64,000 nt of DNA from Candidatus Omnitrophota bacterium. GTDB taxonomy: Bacteria; Hinthialibacterota; Hinthialibacteria; Hinthialibacterales; Hinthialibacteraceae. The notes beneath the pieces are model-generated. The model was not told the DNA's origin and did no database searches. It saw only the letters and a list, made by a program, of their open reading frames with translations. The translations under genes were made by a program, and so were the position numbers. The number at the start of each line of letters is the position of its first letter. Position 1 is the stretch's first letter. Below are positions 8,210 to 17,292 of the stretch, piece by piece. The stretch spans positions 1 to 64,000 of the forward strand of contig JABLXU010000001.1 of NCBI GenBank assembly GCA_013177805.1. Direction: 5' to 3'.

Positions 8210-8886
8210 TGACGCGAGTGGCGGTTGTTCTTTCCGGATGCGGTGTGTTCGACGGCTCCGAAATCCACGAGGCGGTGCTGACTCTGCTTTACCTTGATCA
8301 AGCGGGAGTGGAAGTCCGGTGTTTCGCGCCCGACAAGCCGCAATTGCACGTCGTCAATCACTTCACGAAAGAGGTTGTCCCCGGCGAGACGCGCAACGTC
8401 TTAGTGGAATCGGCGCGCATCGCCCGCGGAGAAATCCGGCCGCTTCCTGAACTGAAAATGGAGGCCTTCGACGCTGTTATTTTCCCAGGCGGCTTCGGCG
8501 CGGCCAAAAACCTGTGCACCTTTGCGGTGGACGAAGCCAATTGCGACATCGACCCGGATATCGCCCGGGTCATCCGGGACGCGGTGCAGAAAGGCAAAGT
8601 CGTGGGAACCATCTGCATCTCGCCGGTCCTGGCCGCCCGGGCCTTGCGCGACGATCCCACGCGCCATCCCCGCCTTACCATCGGCACCGACGCGGCCACG
8701 GCGGGAGCCTTGCGGGCCATGGGCGCGGAAAACGTGGCGGCCTCGGTCAACGAAATCGTGGTGGATGAACAAAACCGCCTGGTCTCCACCCCCGCCTACA
8801 TGTTGGGACCGCGTATCTCGAATGTGGCCGCCGGCATCGAAAAACTGGTGAACAAAGTCCTCGAAATGGCCGCCCAACCGGCCTAA
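8209..8886 (+). CDS. elbB: Isoprenoid biosynthesis glyoxalase ElbB-like (DJ-1/PfpI family)
   Basis: This 225-aa cytoplasmic protein of the DJ-1/PfpI superfamily matches the ElbB subfamily. It begins VAVVLSGCGVFDGSEIHEAV, carries FPGGFGAAKNLCTFA around residue 95-110, and has the nucleophile-elbow Cys136 in VVGTICISPV. The C-terminal half holds EIVVDEQNRLVSTPAYM. ElbB has glyoxalase III-type activity in E. coli and was linked by genetics to isoprenoid synthesis; its physiological substrate is unsettled. The length is normal for the family (about 217-225). AAGGAG lies 8 bases before the ATG, inside an inverted repeat. Confidence 0.9.
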   Translation: MTRVAVVLSGCGVFDGSEIHEAVLTLLYLDQAGVEVRCFAPDKPQLHVVNHFTKEVVPGETRNVLVESARIARGEIRPLPELKMEAFDAVIFPGGFGAAKNLCTFAVDEANCDIDPDIARVIRDAVQKGKVVGTICISPVLAARALRDDPTRHPRLTIGTDAATAGALRAMGAENVAASVNEIVVDEQNRLVSTPAYMLGPRISNVAAGIEKLVNKVLEMAAQPA

Positions 8887-9169
8887 GGAATTATTCGCCG
8901 TCCTACCCCGGGTTGGCATGAAACCCCACGATTGTTTGGTTCTTTTCTCGATTTCGTGATCAATGACCTCCCAAAATGCTGGAAGGGCCGAGCCGGCGGC
9001 ACGGTCTCGTAAGGTCACTTGGAAGGCTCATCCGGCAAAGGCAAACTTTACCCTCCCTCTCCCTGGAAGAGGATTGGCGCTAGGGTATGTTTATAAAGCG
9101 TGGCCTTGATTTCTGCCTTCATTCCGGAGTGAATGGACTCGATTTTTTTTCCTAAGGACGAAAAAGCCC

Positions 9170-9664
9170 ATGAGCGATACCCTTTCGATCGCGAAAGCCT
9201 TCGTGAATTGCGCCTGCTCCAAACTGCTGGAGGAATACTTCCCCAAAATCCTCCAATGTCTGGACACTTTGTCGGATGACGATATTTGGTGGCGGCCGAA
9301 CCGGGAAAGCAACAGCGTGGGCAATCTCCTGCTGCACCTGGCCGGCAACGTCCGGCAATGGATCGTCCACGGCCTCGGCGGAGAAACGGATATTCGCGAC
9401 CGGCCCGCCGAGTTCCGGGAACCAGGCCCCATTCCCAAACCCCAATTGCTGGCCCAATTGGAAGACGCGCTGAACGACGCCGTCCGGGTGTTGAAACAAT
9501 TCGATGTTTCTCAGATCGAGGCGCCCCGGAAAATCCAAGGTTTTGACGTGACCGGCTTGACGGCCCTTTTTCACGTGGTGGAACACTTTTCATACCACCT
9601 GGGCCAGATTGCTTACATCACGAAAACGCGCAAAGCGGTCGATCTGAAATTCTACGACCTGTAA
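9170..9664 (+). CDS. DinB-like four-helix metalloprotein
   Basis: This 164-aa protein has the DinB/YfiT metal triad: His56 in NLLLHLAGN, and His139 and His143 in VVEHFSYHLGQI. The spacing and helical pattern fit DinB-like putative metalloenzymes (DUF1572/DUF664 type), some of which are thiol transferases that use bacillithiol or mycothiol. No thiol-synthesis gene is nearby, so the substrate is unknown. AAGGA lies about 12 bases before the ATG. The gene stands alone and converges on the glycosyltransferase gene 30 bases downstream. Confidence 0.85.
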   Translation: MSDTLSIAKAFVNCACSKLLEEYFPKILQCLDTLSDDDIWWRPNRESNSVGNLLLHLAGNVRQWIVHGLGGETDIRDRPAEFREPGPIPKPQLLAQLEDALNDAVRVLKQFDVSQIEAPRKIQGFDVTGLTALFHVVEHFSYHLGQIAYITKTRKAVDLKFYDL

Positions 9665-9694
9665 CGTCAGGAAGGCAGGAAGGGATGAAGGCCG

Positions 9695-10666
9695 TCATTC
9701 ACCCGGGGAACGGATGATTTCGCGGATCACATAGGTCTTCTTCTGCTGGCTTTCGTGATATACCCGGGTCATCATTTCCGCCAACAGGCCGATCATGATG
9801 ATCTGGGCTCCCACCAAGGCGAAAAAAACCGCCAAAAGCAAAAAAGGATTATTGGACGCCTTGTCCCCCTCGAAATATTTCTCATACAACACATCCAGCG
9901 CGCACAGGGCGGCCGCGAATTGAAAAAGCATCCCGATCCCCCCGAAAAAATGACTCGGGCGGGTGAGAAAATTGCCCAGCAGGATCAGCAGCGGCAAATC
10001 GAGCAGCACCTTGATGATCCGGCTCAACGTGTACTTGGATTTCCCCCGCACCCGCGGATGATGGGTGACCTCCACTTCAGCCGTTCGCGCGCCCATCCAA
10101 TGGCCTAACACCGTCAAGAACCGGTGCATCTCCCCGTACAACGCGATCCCCCCCAAGACTTCCCGCCGGTACGCCTTCAGCGTGCACCCATGGTCATGGA
10201 TCGGAACCCCCGTGATCCGCGCGATGATCCAGTTGGCGATCCGCGAGGGCAGGCGCTTGGTGAACAATGGATCCTGGCGGTGCTTCCGCCACCCGCTGAC
10301 AATGTCATACCCCTCATCCAACTTGTCCAGGAGCCGGGGAATGTCGCGGGGATCGTTCTGCAGGTCGGCGTCCATCAGGATGACGGCGTTCCCCCGCGCC
10401 TGGTCGATCCCGGCGGCGATGGCCGCGGTTTGCCCAAAATTCCGCCGCAAAACCACCACCCGCACGCCGGGATGGCTTTGCGCGATGTTTTTCAACACGG
10501 AAAGTGAGCCGTCCTGGCTTCCGTCATCGCAATAAATGATCTCGTAGGAACGGCCCGTGGCCTCCATGGCTTGGCGCAACGCTTCCTGCAAGGGAAGGAG
10601 ATTGCCCTCCTCATTGTAAACCGGTATAATCACCGACAGTTCCGGGGTGGATGGCATATCGCTCAT
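9695..10666 (-). CDS. Family 2 glycosyltransferase (polyprenyl-phosphate hexosyltransferase type)
   Basis: The protein has 323 aa. The N-terminal GT-A domain starts SVIIPVYNEEGNL, contains YCDDGSQDGS and the metal-binding DADLQND, and is followed by two C-terminal transmembrane helices (about 225-250 and 272-300). This architecture is that of dolichol/undecaprenyl-phosphate mannose or glucose synthases and of ArnC. These transfer a sugar from a nucleotide sugar to a lipid carrier at the inner membrane for use by GT-C enzymes. GT-C-like membrane proteins occur at 32866 and 37355, which could use such donors. The sugar is not predictable. The ATG at 10666 has only a weak AGGATC ribosome site; Met4 is an alternative. 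Confidence 0.88.
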   Translation of the reverse strand: MSDMPSTPELSVIIPVYNEEGNLLPLQEALRQAMEATGRSYEIIYCDDGSQDGSLSVLKNIAQSHPGVRVVVLRRNFGQTAAIAAGIDQARGNAVILMDADLQNDPRDIPRLLDKLDEGYDIVSGWRKHRQDPLFTKRLPSRIANWIIARITGVPIHDHGCTLKAYRREVLGGIALYGEMHRFLTVLGHWMGARTAEVEVTHHPRVRGKSKYTLSRIIKVLLDLPLLILLGNFLTRPSHFFGGIGMLFQFAAALCALDVLYEKYFEGDKASNNPFLLLAVFFALVGAQIIMIGLLAEMMTRVYHESQQKKTYVIREIIRSPGE

Positions 10667-10891
10667 GATCCTGGACGGATTACTCTACGGCGCGGCGATA
10701 AGCCGGTCAATCCTTCGCGGTAATCCAGGCGGCTATCCATCGCGGCTCCCCTCTTACGGGCTGTTCCAAGCGTTTCGTATCCCGGCGGGAGGAATCAGGC
10801 GGTGTCTTGTGTTTTCTCCGGCCGGCGGTACCATATCCACGGCTCGGAGATCGTGAAATCGGCATGGCCACGGGAAAGGTGCAAAACCGGC

Positions 10892-11335
10892 ATGGAAAAA
10901 GACCTCAAGGACAATCTCTATGAATTTGAAATATCCCGGTTTCAAGAACTGTTGAAAGACAACCGGGAGTATGCGTTTCAGCGGTACGGGTGGACACTAT
11001 TCTACAGTTTGCCCCCCGAACAGACCTTCCTCCTCAAAAACGAACTGGGCTGGAAGGGAAATGATCCCCTGGATTATTACAACCTGGGGGCCCTGGAATG
11101 TCAAAAAGGCAACCTGAAAGAAGCCTTGAAACACTTCGAAAAGGCTGAAAGCCTGGGCTGCGGGGCGCCGGAACTATTCTTTAACCTCGCCGCCATCCAC
11201 GAAGAACAACAAGACCGGGCCAAAGCCAAGGCCTATTACCAAAAATACATCGACGCGGCCGAATCCTGGGATGAAATCCCCAAAAGTCTCCAACGCGAAC
11301 TCGACGAAATTCGCGAATATATCAAAAAATTATAA
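10892..11335 (+). CDS. Tetratricopeptide-repeat protein
   Basis: This is a short 147-aa soluble protein. Residues about 60-125 form two TPR-like helical hairpins: DYYNLGALECQKGNLKEALKHFEKA, then LFFNLAAIHEEQQDRAKAKAYYQKYI. Such repeats mediate protein contacts; no enzymatic domain or signal peptide is present. The frame is open upstream to 10802, but the Met at 10892 has AAAGGTG 8 bases ahead, and the codons before it look non-coding. It is divergent from the glycosyltransferase. No partner is suggested by context. Confidence 0.7.
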   Translation: MEKDLKDNLYEFEISRFQELLKDNREYAFQRYGWTLFYSLPPEQTFLLKNELGWKGNDPLDYYNLGALECQKGNLKEALKHFEKAESLGCGAPELFFNLAAIHEEQQDRAKAKAYYQKYIDAAESWDEIPKSLQRELDEIREYIKKL

Positions 11336-11567
11336 AATACATATTTTAATTTCAAATTTGTTATTTTCCCATTATCCAACACAGGCTCCATGCTTGCTCC
11401 GGGATTGGAGACGGGAATTGAGCATGGCGTCTCCCGGGGAAAGAGGGGAAGGGGGCGAACGAGAGGCGAGTACAGACTTTCGTGGCCTCCCCGTTATTGT
11501 ACCCGTTTGATTTGCTCTCGTGTGCCAGTCGATCTGAGTACCCAGCGCGGAACCTGCATCCTTTCCC

Positions 11568-12596
11568 TCACGGATACACCTCCCACCCCGCCGCGTTCGA
11601 AGGAAGATGGCTGTCGAAGACATAGATTTTCCGGTCGATCCCCGCGATGTACAGTTTTTGATCATCCGGCGAAAAGCAGGCGGCGGTCATGATGTTTTTC
11701 TCGCCGATATCGTACCGCTGGAGATCGGCCCCCGTCTCGGCGTCCACCAGGGTGGGCATCCCGTCCCGTTCGGTCACCAGCCAGCGCTCGTCCGAGGCGA
11801 AGGCCACGTCCCGCTCGGCTTGATATTTCTGAGGCGGATTCATTCTCATTTTGTACATCAGAACTGCTGGTCCTAAAGTATGGGGTTCATTGAATGATAT
11901 GTAAGTCATATATCTTAAGATAGAATAATCATCATTTCGCGAAAATTTCCCTTCAATCAGAGGATAGCAAAAAACACCTTCTACCAAAGGAGTCAAAACA
12001 ATATTCTTCCCCGTGGCGGTTTCCCAAATTCCTGCCCATCTCGAATAGCTTCGGGCAGAAGAAATGTCATCAAAATAGGAACGCTTGATTGTTCCGCCGA
12101 TATAAGAACCTTGATGGGAAAGAAATATCAATTCCATATCGCTATTCTCATACGAATGATAGCCGCCTTCCGAAGTATAGATTTCGCGAAGATAGGCATT
12201 CTCCAAAATAATGCGCTGATCATTGAGGAGCACATAGGAAGCATCAAAGATCAGTGGATTCGCCGCATAGGAATAGTTATAATAATATCCATGCTGAGGA
12301 TCAGTCTGCCTTTTCGTTTGAACATGGTATCGGATAATCGCGTATTGATCCACAAAAATATCATTGCCTTCTGGACCGAAGACTCCACTGAAATACAAAA
12401 AAGTTAAAATCAATTCGTCATCCAAGCATCGCATTTGATACACAGCTGGCTGACCTGGGCCATGAGTGATCCCCCGTTCCTCAAATTCCGGTATCACCAA
12501 TTCTATTATCGATTGGCAAGAGATCGTATTTCCATAAACAAAATTAACTATGGATAATAGTAAAGCAACATATATGCATATGTTCGATTTTGCCAT
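11568..12596 (-). CDS. Secreted hypothetical protein with C-terminal propeller-like segment
   Basis: This 342-aa product has a signal peptide (MAKSNICIYVALLLSIVNFVYG) and belongs to no family I recognise. The last 85 residues (from AERDVAFASDERWLV) contain two blade-like units, VDAETGADLQRYDIG and SPDDQKLYIAGIDRKIYVFD, resembling WD40/YVTN beta-propeller repeats. GAGG lies 9 bases before the ATG. Composition changes abruptly inside the gene: bases 11568-11825 are near 70 % GC, and the rest near 38 %. The 139-aa gene 50 bases upstream shows the mirror-image pattern, so the two are likely co-transcribed and have been affected by one recombination event. Confidence 0.7.
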   Translation of the reverse strand: MAKSNICIYVALLLSIVNFVYGNTISCQSIIELVIPEFEERGITHGPGQPAVYQMRCLDDELILTFLYFSGVFGPEGNDIFVDQYAIIRYHVQTKRQTDPQHGYYYNYSYAANPLIFDASYVLLNDQRIILENAYLREIYTSEGGYHSYENSDMELIFLSHQGSYIGGTIKRSYFDDISSARSYSRWAGIWETATGKNIVLTPLVEGVFCYPLIEGKFSRNDDYSILRYMTYISFNEPHTLGPAVLMYKMRMNPPQKYQAERDVAFASDERWLVTERDGMPTLVDAETGADLQRYDIGEKNIMTAACFSPDDQKLYIAGIDRKIYVFDSHLPSNAAGWEVYP

Positions 12597-12646
12597 TTTA
12601 TTAAACCTCTATCCATTAAAATATTTTCGTATTACAGGCAGGGTAT

Positions 12647-13066
12647 TTATTGCAATTGAAAACGAACTGTGCGGCGATATAAATCCTGATCGCTTATGGC
12701 GCCTGATGGGAGATGTGTCTGACGTTGGTAATACAATTTGTTATATTCGCAAGTTTGACCACTGTATCCGCCATAATCGTGTGGAGTCGGATTTGTATCC
12801 CAACCAATCAAAGTGGGATGAGATTCTGCCCCCCGGGCCGCCGCCTCGGGATCGTAAATCGGGCGCATTTGCAGGAGATTCCGGTCCGTATCCGGCCCCT
12901 CCAACCCCACCGGCCGCCCATACGCGTCCACCCATTCCACCCTGCCGCGTTCCTGGATCAAGTCCACGAACTCCTTGATCAATTGTTCCGCCGCGTCCGA
13001 GATCTGAAACCCCGTCACCATAAATAATGCCATTCCAGTCAAAGCCCTTCCGATGAACTGGCTCAT
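12647..13066 (-). CDS. Secreted hypothetical protein
   Basis: This 139-aa product has a hydrophobic N-terminus (MSQFIGRALTGMALFMVTGF, cleavage near SDA), giving a small exported protein of unknown function. A conserved-looking core reads VDLIQERGRVEWVDAYGRP. The N-terminal two thirds are GC-rich; the last 45 codons (12647-12785) are AT-rich like the adjacent gene. AGGG lies 10 bases before the ATG. It is probably the first gene of a two-gene unit with the 342-aa secreted protein. The C-terminus may not be native to the N-terminus if the AT-rich block was brought in by recombination. Confidence 0.6.
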   Translation of the reverse strand: MSQFIGRALTGMALFMVTGFQISDAAEQLIKEFVDLIQERGRVEWVDAYGRPVGLEGPDTDRNLLQMRPIYDPEAAARGAESHPTLIGWDTNPTPHDYGGYSGQTCEYNKLYYQRQTHLPSGAISDQDLYRRTVRFQLQ

Positions 13067-13448
13067 GGCGCGTCATCCCTGGATCTTCCCGATGTGATGA
13101 TTTACCCCTTTCAGTTGATTACTATATCATGGTCCACAAAATCGTCAACAAAAATTTTTATATTCTAAATAATGGTGACTGAATTGATCGAATTACTGAA
13201 TAAGTCAAGAATATAAAATTATATTCATAGGACCAACTGAATCCAATAGGCGGAATTTCTCCTGAATCATCCACGCATTCTTCCCGCGGCGGAAAGAAAA
13301 AAACTTGCCCGAAATCCCCGGATGGTAGTAGGATTATCCCGAAACAGAGTATAAACGGATCAAGTCCATCAGCATCGTTCCAGTCCAATACGGAGCTGGA
13401 TGGAATTAACCGGAAATAACCAACAACCGCGTGAGGATCGAATCCCTT
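13067..13448. other. Divergent AT-rich intergenic region
   Basis: This 382-bp region lies between a minus-strand secreted-protein gene and a plus-strand pseudopilin gene. The part 13095-13250 is very AT-rich and probably holds promoters for both. I see no convincing -35/-10 pair or hairpin. A frame open from GTG 13431 belongs to the pseudopilin but is not its likely start. Confidence 0.45.
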
Positions 13449-14051
13449 ATGAATCAGCACGGCTTTACCTTGATTGAATTGCTCATCGTGGTGGCCATCA
13501 TCGGCGTGCTGGCCGCCATCGCTGTTCCCAACTTTCTCAACGCGCAGACGCGGGCCAAGGTGGCGCGGGTCATGGGCGATCACCAAGCGCTGGGATCGGC
13601 CATGGAAATGTACATGATCGACCATAACGATTACCCCTGGCCGATCGGCAACGGCCAGGGCCATTCCTCCTATTCGGTTTATGTCGAATATCTGCATGAG
13701 CTGACCACGCCGGTGCCCTACATCGCCTCCGTGGCCTATACCGACATCTTCAAGCCCCAGCGCGAAAAGACCAACTGGTATCCGGACAAGACGATCTTCA
13801 GTTACCAATATGTCAGTTACAACGGCAGCTGGGCGCGGCTTTCCAACGTCTCCGCCGCGATGAACGGGCAATATTACAAGGGATATTGCGTATCCAGTTA
13901 CGGTCCCGACCATGGCGCCAACGGGGTGGAGTGGTATCCGATCGTCCACGATCCCGGTTCCATTTACGATCCCAGCAACGGCCTGGTCAGCAACGGGGAT
14001 ATCGGCCGTTTCGGGGGAGCGGTGAAGACCGCTACCATCCACGGCGGGTGA
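13449..14051 (+). CDS. Type II secretion pseudopilin-like protein (GspG/H type)
   Basis: This 200-aa product has the leader MNQHG cut before Phe by a prepilin peptidase. It is followed by the FTLIELLIVVAIIGVLAAIA helix with Glu+5 and the NFLNAQTRAKVARVMGDH continuation. The remainder is a globular, Tyr/Trp-rich C-terminal domain of about 150 residues. No secretion ATPase, secretin or prepilin peptidase lies in this window, so it is a stand-alone member. Genomes of some uncultured phyla carry many such genes. The Met at 13449 has GAGGA 11 bases upstream; a GTG at 13431 is a less likely start. Confidence 0.88.
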   Translation: MNQHGFTLIELLIVVAIIGVLAAIAVPNFLNAQTRAKVARVMGDHQALGSAMEMYMIDHNDYPWPIGNGQGHSSYSVYVEYLHELTTPVPYIASVAYTDIFKPQREKTNWYPDKTIFSYQYVSYNGSWARLSNVSAAMNGQYYKGYCVSSYGPDHGANGVEWYPIVHDPGSIYDPSNGLVSNGDIGRFGGAVKTATIHGG

Positions 14052-14242
14052 GGGGGCGAATGAGATTGTGATCCGGGTTTTGAGGAAAAATGATCCTGCG
14101 CGTTTTAGCCGGATGGTTTGTCTTTCTCCTCACAAAAATTGTTTTTTAAAAAGTGAAGGAAGAGGCTGTTCAACCCGGCGGCCGAATCGAGGGGGATCCC
14201 TCCGGCCTGGATGATATAGGATTCATTACTGGGATGAATTCT

Positions 14243-14285
14243 AAAAAACGGCCCATGGGATGAAATTTATCCCATGGGCCTTTTG
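14243..14285. terminator. Bidirectional terminator
   Basis: A perfect 12-bp stem (GGCCCATGGGAT, 14250-14261, with its complement at 14269-14280) is flanked by an A-run on the left and a T-run on the right. It sits between convergent genes and can end both the pseudopilin and the CBM9-like transcript. Confidence 0.85.
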
Positions 14286-14346
14286 TTTGACGAATTGGGA
14301 GAAGAAACCCGTATCGGTTTACCTCCCGGACTTTACGAGGTTCAAG

Positions 14347-15366
14347 TTATTGATGCAAGGCCGCGTTTTGGACCGCCGCCTCGCCACCGCTCACTTCGCC
14401 GAAAATCAGGTTGCCGAACGGACGGGACACGAATCCGCCGGTGTTCCCCACCCAGTCCACATACTGCGGTTCGGCGCTGGCCGAATGGCGGGCGAACTGG
14501 ACCTTCCACACTGTGCCCGGAACCGGCATGCCCGTCACCTTGCCGCCTTCGACGCGTTCCAATCCCCAAACGGTCTCGGCCTCGGAGTTCAAGTCGGTGT
14601 CAATGCCGTTCAGTTCGGCAATGTTGCCACCCAGCCGGCCGGCATAGTATTCGTAGTAGGGGCAATACAAGTCGGTCCAGGGAATTTTAAACTCCATCAC
14701 GTATCCATTCGCGGTGGGGCCGTCCTTGATGACGGTTTTATCAAGTTCCCAGGATCCGCCCCCGAACCACATAACCGGTACGTTGTTGATGGTGGGGAAC
14801 AACGTATTGCGCACGAATCCTCCACCCCAACGTCCAAACTCGGTGTAGTTGTACGAGTTGCCTTTGTCATCCATTTCGTTCTTGGCGGTGATGGAGGGTT
14901 CGGCTTGCAGGCTGTAGCTGTAGAAACTGGGATCGACATCCGTGCGGTCATCCGCGACGTTGGCCGGATCGATATAGATCGCCAGGTAATCGGTGTTGGC
15001 GAAAGTCCAACCCACGCTGCCGCTGGTTTGCTGACCGGGGGTTCCTTCCGGAGCGCCGTTGAACCGCTCGCTGCCGGTCACGATGGAAACGACATCCGAG
15101 TCGGTGCATTCATACAGGATATAAAGGGCATCCACACTGTATAGCACCCGGACTTTGGTGGGCTCGGTGGGATCTTCATTCACGGCGGCGTCATGCTGGG
15201 TGAAACCCGTGATCGCGGGCGCGGCCGCGTCCCATTCTCCCGCTGAGACCACTCCGTCGATTGTAGGGGGTTTCGCGGTGAAATTCACGGTATAATTCTG
15301 TGCCCCCGCCATTCCCACCACGCATGACACCATGGCCAGAAGAGCGAAAATCGTTCGAACCTTCAT
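14347..15366 (-). CDS. Secreted CBM9-like carbohydrate-binding domain protein
   Basis: The 339-aa protein has a clear signal peptide (MKVRTIFALLAMVSCVVGMAGA). The mature part starts with the family-9-like pattern TIDGVVSAGEWDAAAPAITGF, followed by VRVLYSVDALYILYECTDSDV and YLAIYIDP. It ends with GYVMEFKIPWTDL and WKVQFARHSA. CBM9-like domains bind polysaccharide ends; here no catalytic domain is attached, so it may be a sugar-binding or cell-surface protein. A near-consensus promoter and AAGGAG ribosome site precede it. It is monocistronic. Confidence 0.85.
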   Translation of the reverse strand: MKVRTIFALLAMVSCVVGMAGAQNYTVNFTAKPPTIDGVVSAGEWDAAAPAITGFTQHDAAVNEDPTEPTKVRVLYSVDALYILYECTDSDVVSIVTGSERFNGAPEGTPGQQTSGSVGWTFANTDYLAIYIDPANVADDRTDVDPSFYSYSLQAEPSITAKNEMDDKGNSYNYTEFGRWGGGFVRNTLFPTINNVPVMWFGGGSWELDKTVIKDGPTANGYVMEFKIPWTDLYCPYYEYYAGRLGGNIAELNGIDTDLNSEAETVWGLERVEGGKVTGMPVPGTVWKVQFARHSASAEPQYVDWVGNTGGFVSRPFGNLIFGEVSGGEAAVQNAALHQ

Positions 15367-15404
15367 AGCAAATCTCCTTTACTGGTTGAGTTGAAATTGG
15401 CCCT

Positions 15405-15432
15405 ATTATATAGATTTAATATATCTTGGCAA
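15405..15432 (-). promoter_or_regulatory. Sigma-70 promoter of the CBM9-like gene
   Basis: On the minus strand TTGCCA (15432-15427) and a perfect TATAAT (15410-15405) are 16 bases apart, 39 bases before the start codon. This is one of the best promoter matches in the window. Confidence 0.65.
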
Positions 15433-15456
15433 GAATACCGGACCGAAATGCCTTTT

Positions 15457-16932
15457 TCAATCGGTACTCTGCTTGGATTCCACGATGATCTTCAAGCGGG
15501 CCGTGGCTGAGGTTCCGTTATCAGAGTCCCGCGTGACGGTGGCGATATACAAGCCCGGCTTGTCGTAATGATGCGAGATCGACGCGTAATCATTCATGGA
15601 ACAGGTCACACCGGTGCTTCCGTCGCCGAAATCCCAATGCTCCTTGCCGCCCTGGACCCGGAAGGTGCGCGCTTTCATGAAGACTTCATCCCCCGGTTTG
15701 ATCCCTTCCGTGGGGTAATACGTGGCGTGGATGGAGGGGTGGAGATAATCCCGGGTGTTCTCGCCGGCCAAGACGTGTACGACGGCGAAATCCACGTCTT
15801 CGTTCCCCTGGCTGTCTTTCACTCGCAGGATTTCCGAGTAAGCCCCGGGTTTGGAATAACTCCGCTTGACTTTGGGACCCGAGGCGGTGGTTCCATCCTG
15901 GAATTGCCACTCGTACGACACGATGGTGTGGCCATCGGAAATCGAGTTCGAGCCGTCCAGTTCCACTTCATCCCCGGCCCTGACTAACTTGTGCGGCCGG
16001 GCCACGGCCAACAGCGCGCCCGGATGCTCGCGCAGATAGGCTTCCACCAGGAACGGATACCCATTGATCAGGCCGCGCTCGCTGCCCTCAGTCCCCTGGA
16101 TGTCGAAATGCAGGTGCGACCAGCCGCCCGACGCGCCCTCCTTGCCCAGGATGCCGATCCACTCCCCCATCTTGACCTTTTGCCCCACCTGGACGTGCGG
16201 CAGGATCGCCGAGAAATGCGAGTACCGGTACACCCACCCGCGCGCGTCCTTGAGGTACACCACGTCGTACCGGGGGCTGACCGCCGCTTTTTCGTTCTCC
16301 GTTAACCGCTCGCTGACTTCCCCGGCGGCCGAGATCACCTCCCCGTCCGTGGCTGCCAGCACCGGAACCCAATGATCGTAGCCGCCAATATCAAGTCCGT
16401 AGTGATAATAGATGCTTTTACGGTCTGGATCTTCCCCGCCATCGACGAAACAAGGATCATTGGCCATCTGCGTGTCCGAGGCGAACCAACGTTGCTTGAC
16501 CGGATAGCCGAACGTCCCCGGCTCCAGCAGCGGCTGGTCCGGATCCCAGAAACGCAGCCGTGCGTCCGCCTTGGGTTGCAAAGCCCAGATCTCCGGATCG
16601 CTGGAATTGCCCAGGTAGCCGCGGGTGACGGCGGCGTCGATTTTCACCCCATTGACCACGCGGGGCAGATTATAGAGCGCCACGGGGATGGCCGCCTGCG
16701 TCCCATCCACATCCACCTGGACTTCAGCGTAGCGAACGGCGTGGCGGAACACGTCTCGGGTTTCGTGTACCGCTAGCAGGGTGATCTTCTTCTCCGCGCC
16801 GTCCTTGAGTTTATACACGACCGACTCGCCTACGGCCAAATCCACGATGACCGGTTTGGCCTCGGATAGAGTAGCCATCCAGCCGATTAGGCACGCCACC
16901 CCGCACCATAAAGCGCTGCGATTCGACAGCAT
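15457..16932 (-). CDS. Secreted M23-family metallopeptidase with PKD domains
   Basis: This 491-aa exported protein has a signal peptide (MLSNRSALWCGVACLIGWMA) and an N-terminal beta-rich region. A LytM/M23 peptidase domain follows, with zinc ligands His177 and Asp181 (HYGLD) and His275 in HLHF. Two PKD-type immunoglobulin-like domains (about 315-395 and 405-485) carry YEWQFQDGT and HWDFGDGST. M23 enzymes cut peptidoglycan cross-links; PKD domains often bind surfaces or proteins. All three metal ligands and the HxH motif are present, so it is likely active. I prefer Met at 16932 because AAGGGGAG lies 7 bases before it; Met at 16938 is nearly on top of that site. Confidence 0.88.
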   Translation of the reverse strand: MLSNRSALWCGVACLIGWMATLSEAKPVIVDLAVGESVVYKLKDGAEKKITLLAVHETRDVFRHAVRYAEVQVDVDGTQAAIPVALYNLPRVVNGVKIDAAVTRGYLGNSSDPEIWALQPKADARLRFWDPDQPLLEPGTFGYPVKQRWFASDTQMANDPCFVDGGEDPDRKSIYYHYGLDIGGYDHWVPVLAATDGEVISAAGEVSERLTENEKAAVSPRYDVVYLKDARGWVYRYSHFSAILPHVQVGQKVKMGEWIGILGKEGASGGWSHLHFDIQGTEGSERGLINGYPFLVEAYLREHPGALLAVARPHKLVRAGDEVELDGSNSISDGHTIVSYEWQFQDGTTASGPKVKRSYSKPGAYSEILRVKDSQGNEDVDFAVVHVLAGENTRDYLHPSIHATYYPTEGIKPGDEVFMKARTFRVQGGKEHWDFGDGSTGVTCSMNDYASISHHYDKPGLYIATVTRDSDNGTSATARLKIIVESKQSTD

Positions 16933-17292
16933 GGGCATTCTCCCCTTTCGAAAAGGAATCGATTAGAAGATTTAGTATTTCCCAATCGCGAACCTGGGGC
17001 TAGTCAGGTCTAGCATCAAGAAGATCAGGAATTGCCATAAACGACTCCCACCGGGAATACCTGCACATCCTCCTGTGCCAGACTTCGACCTGGGGAACCA
17101 GAAAAGGCCGCTTTGTATCCTCCCTTTGGGCATCTTTCCAAAATGAAATCCCCCCACCGTTTTTTTGGAGAAGGTAACTATTATTCACACGCCTATGTGC
17201 CGCGCATCCATCCAATCTATTTCGCTCGCGGTATTCCTTTTCGAGCTTTACTGGCCAATCTACATTCCCGCGGTTTTCGCCAGTTTCACCTC
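16933..17292. other. Intergenic region, no gene seen
   Basis: This 360-bp region lies between the M23 gene start and the 3' end of the TGS GTPase gene, both on the minus strand. It has mixed composition, with no hairpin terminator and no clear promoter consensus recognised. Confidence 0.4.

Noticed and set aside
14260..15144. 294-codon open frame on the plus strand
   Set aside because: It starts inside the terminator and runs antisense to the CBM9-like gene, which has promoter, ribosome site and signal peptide.
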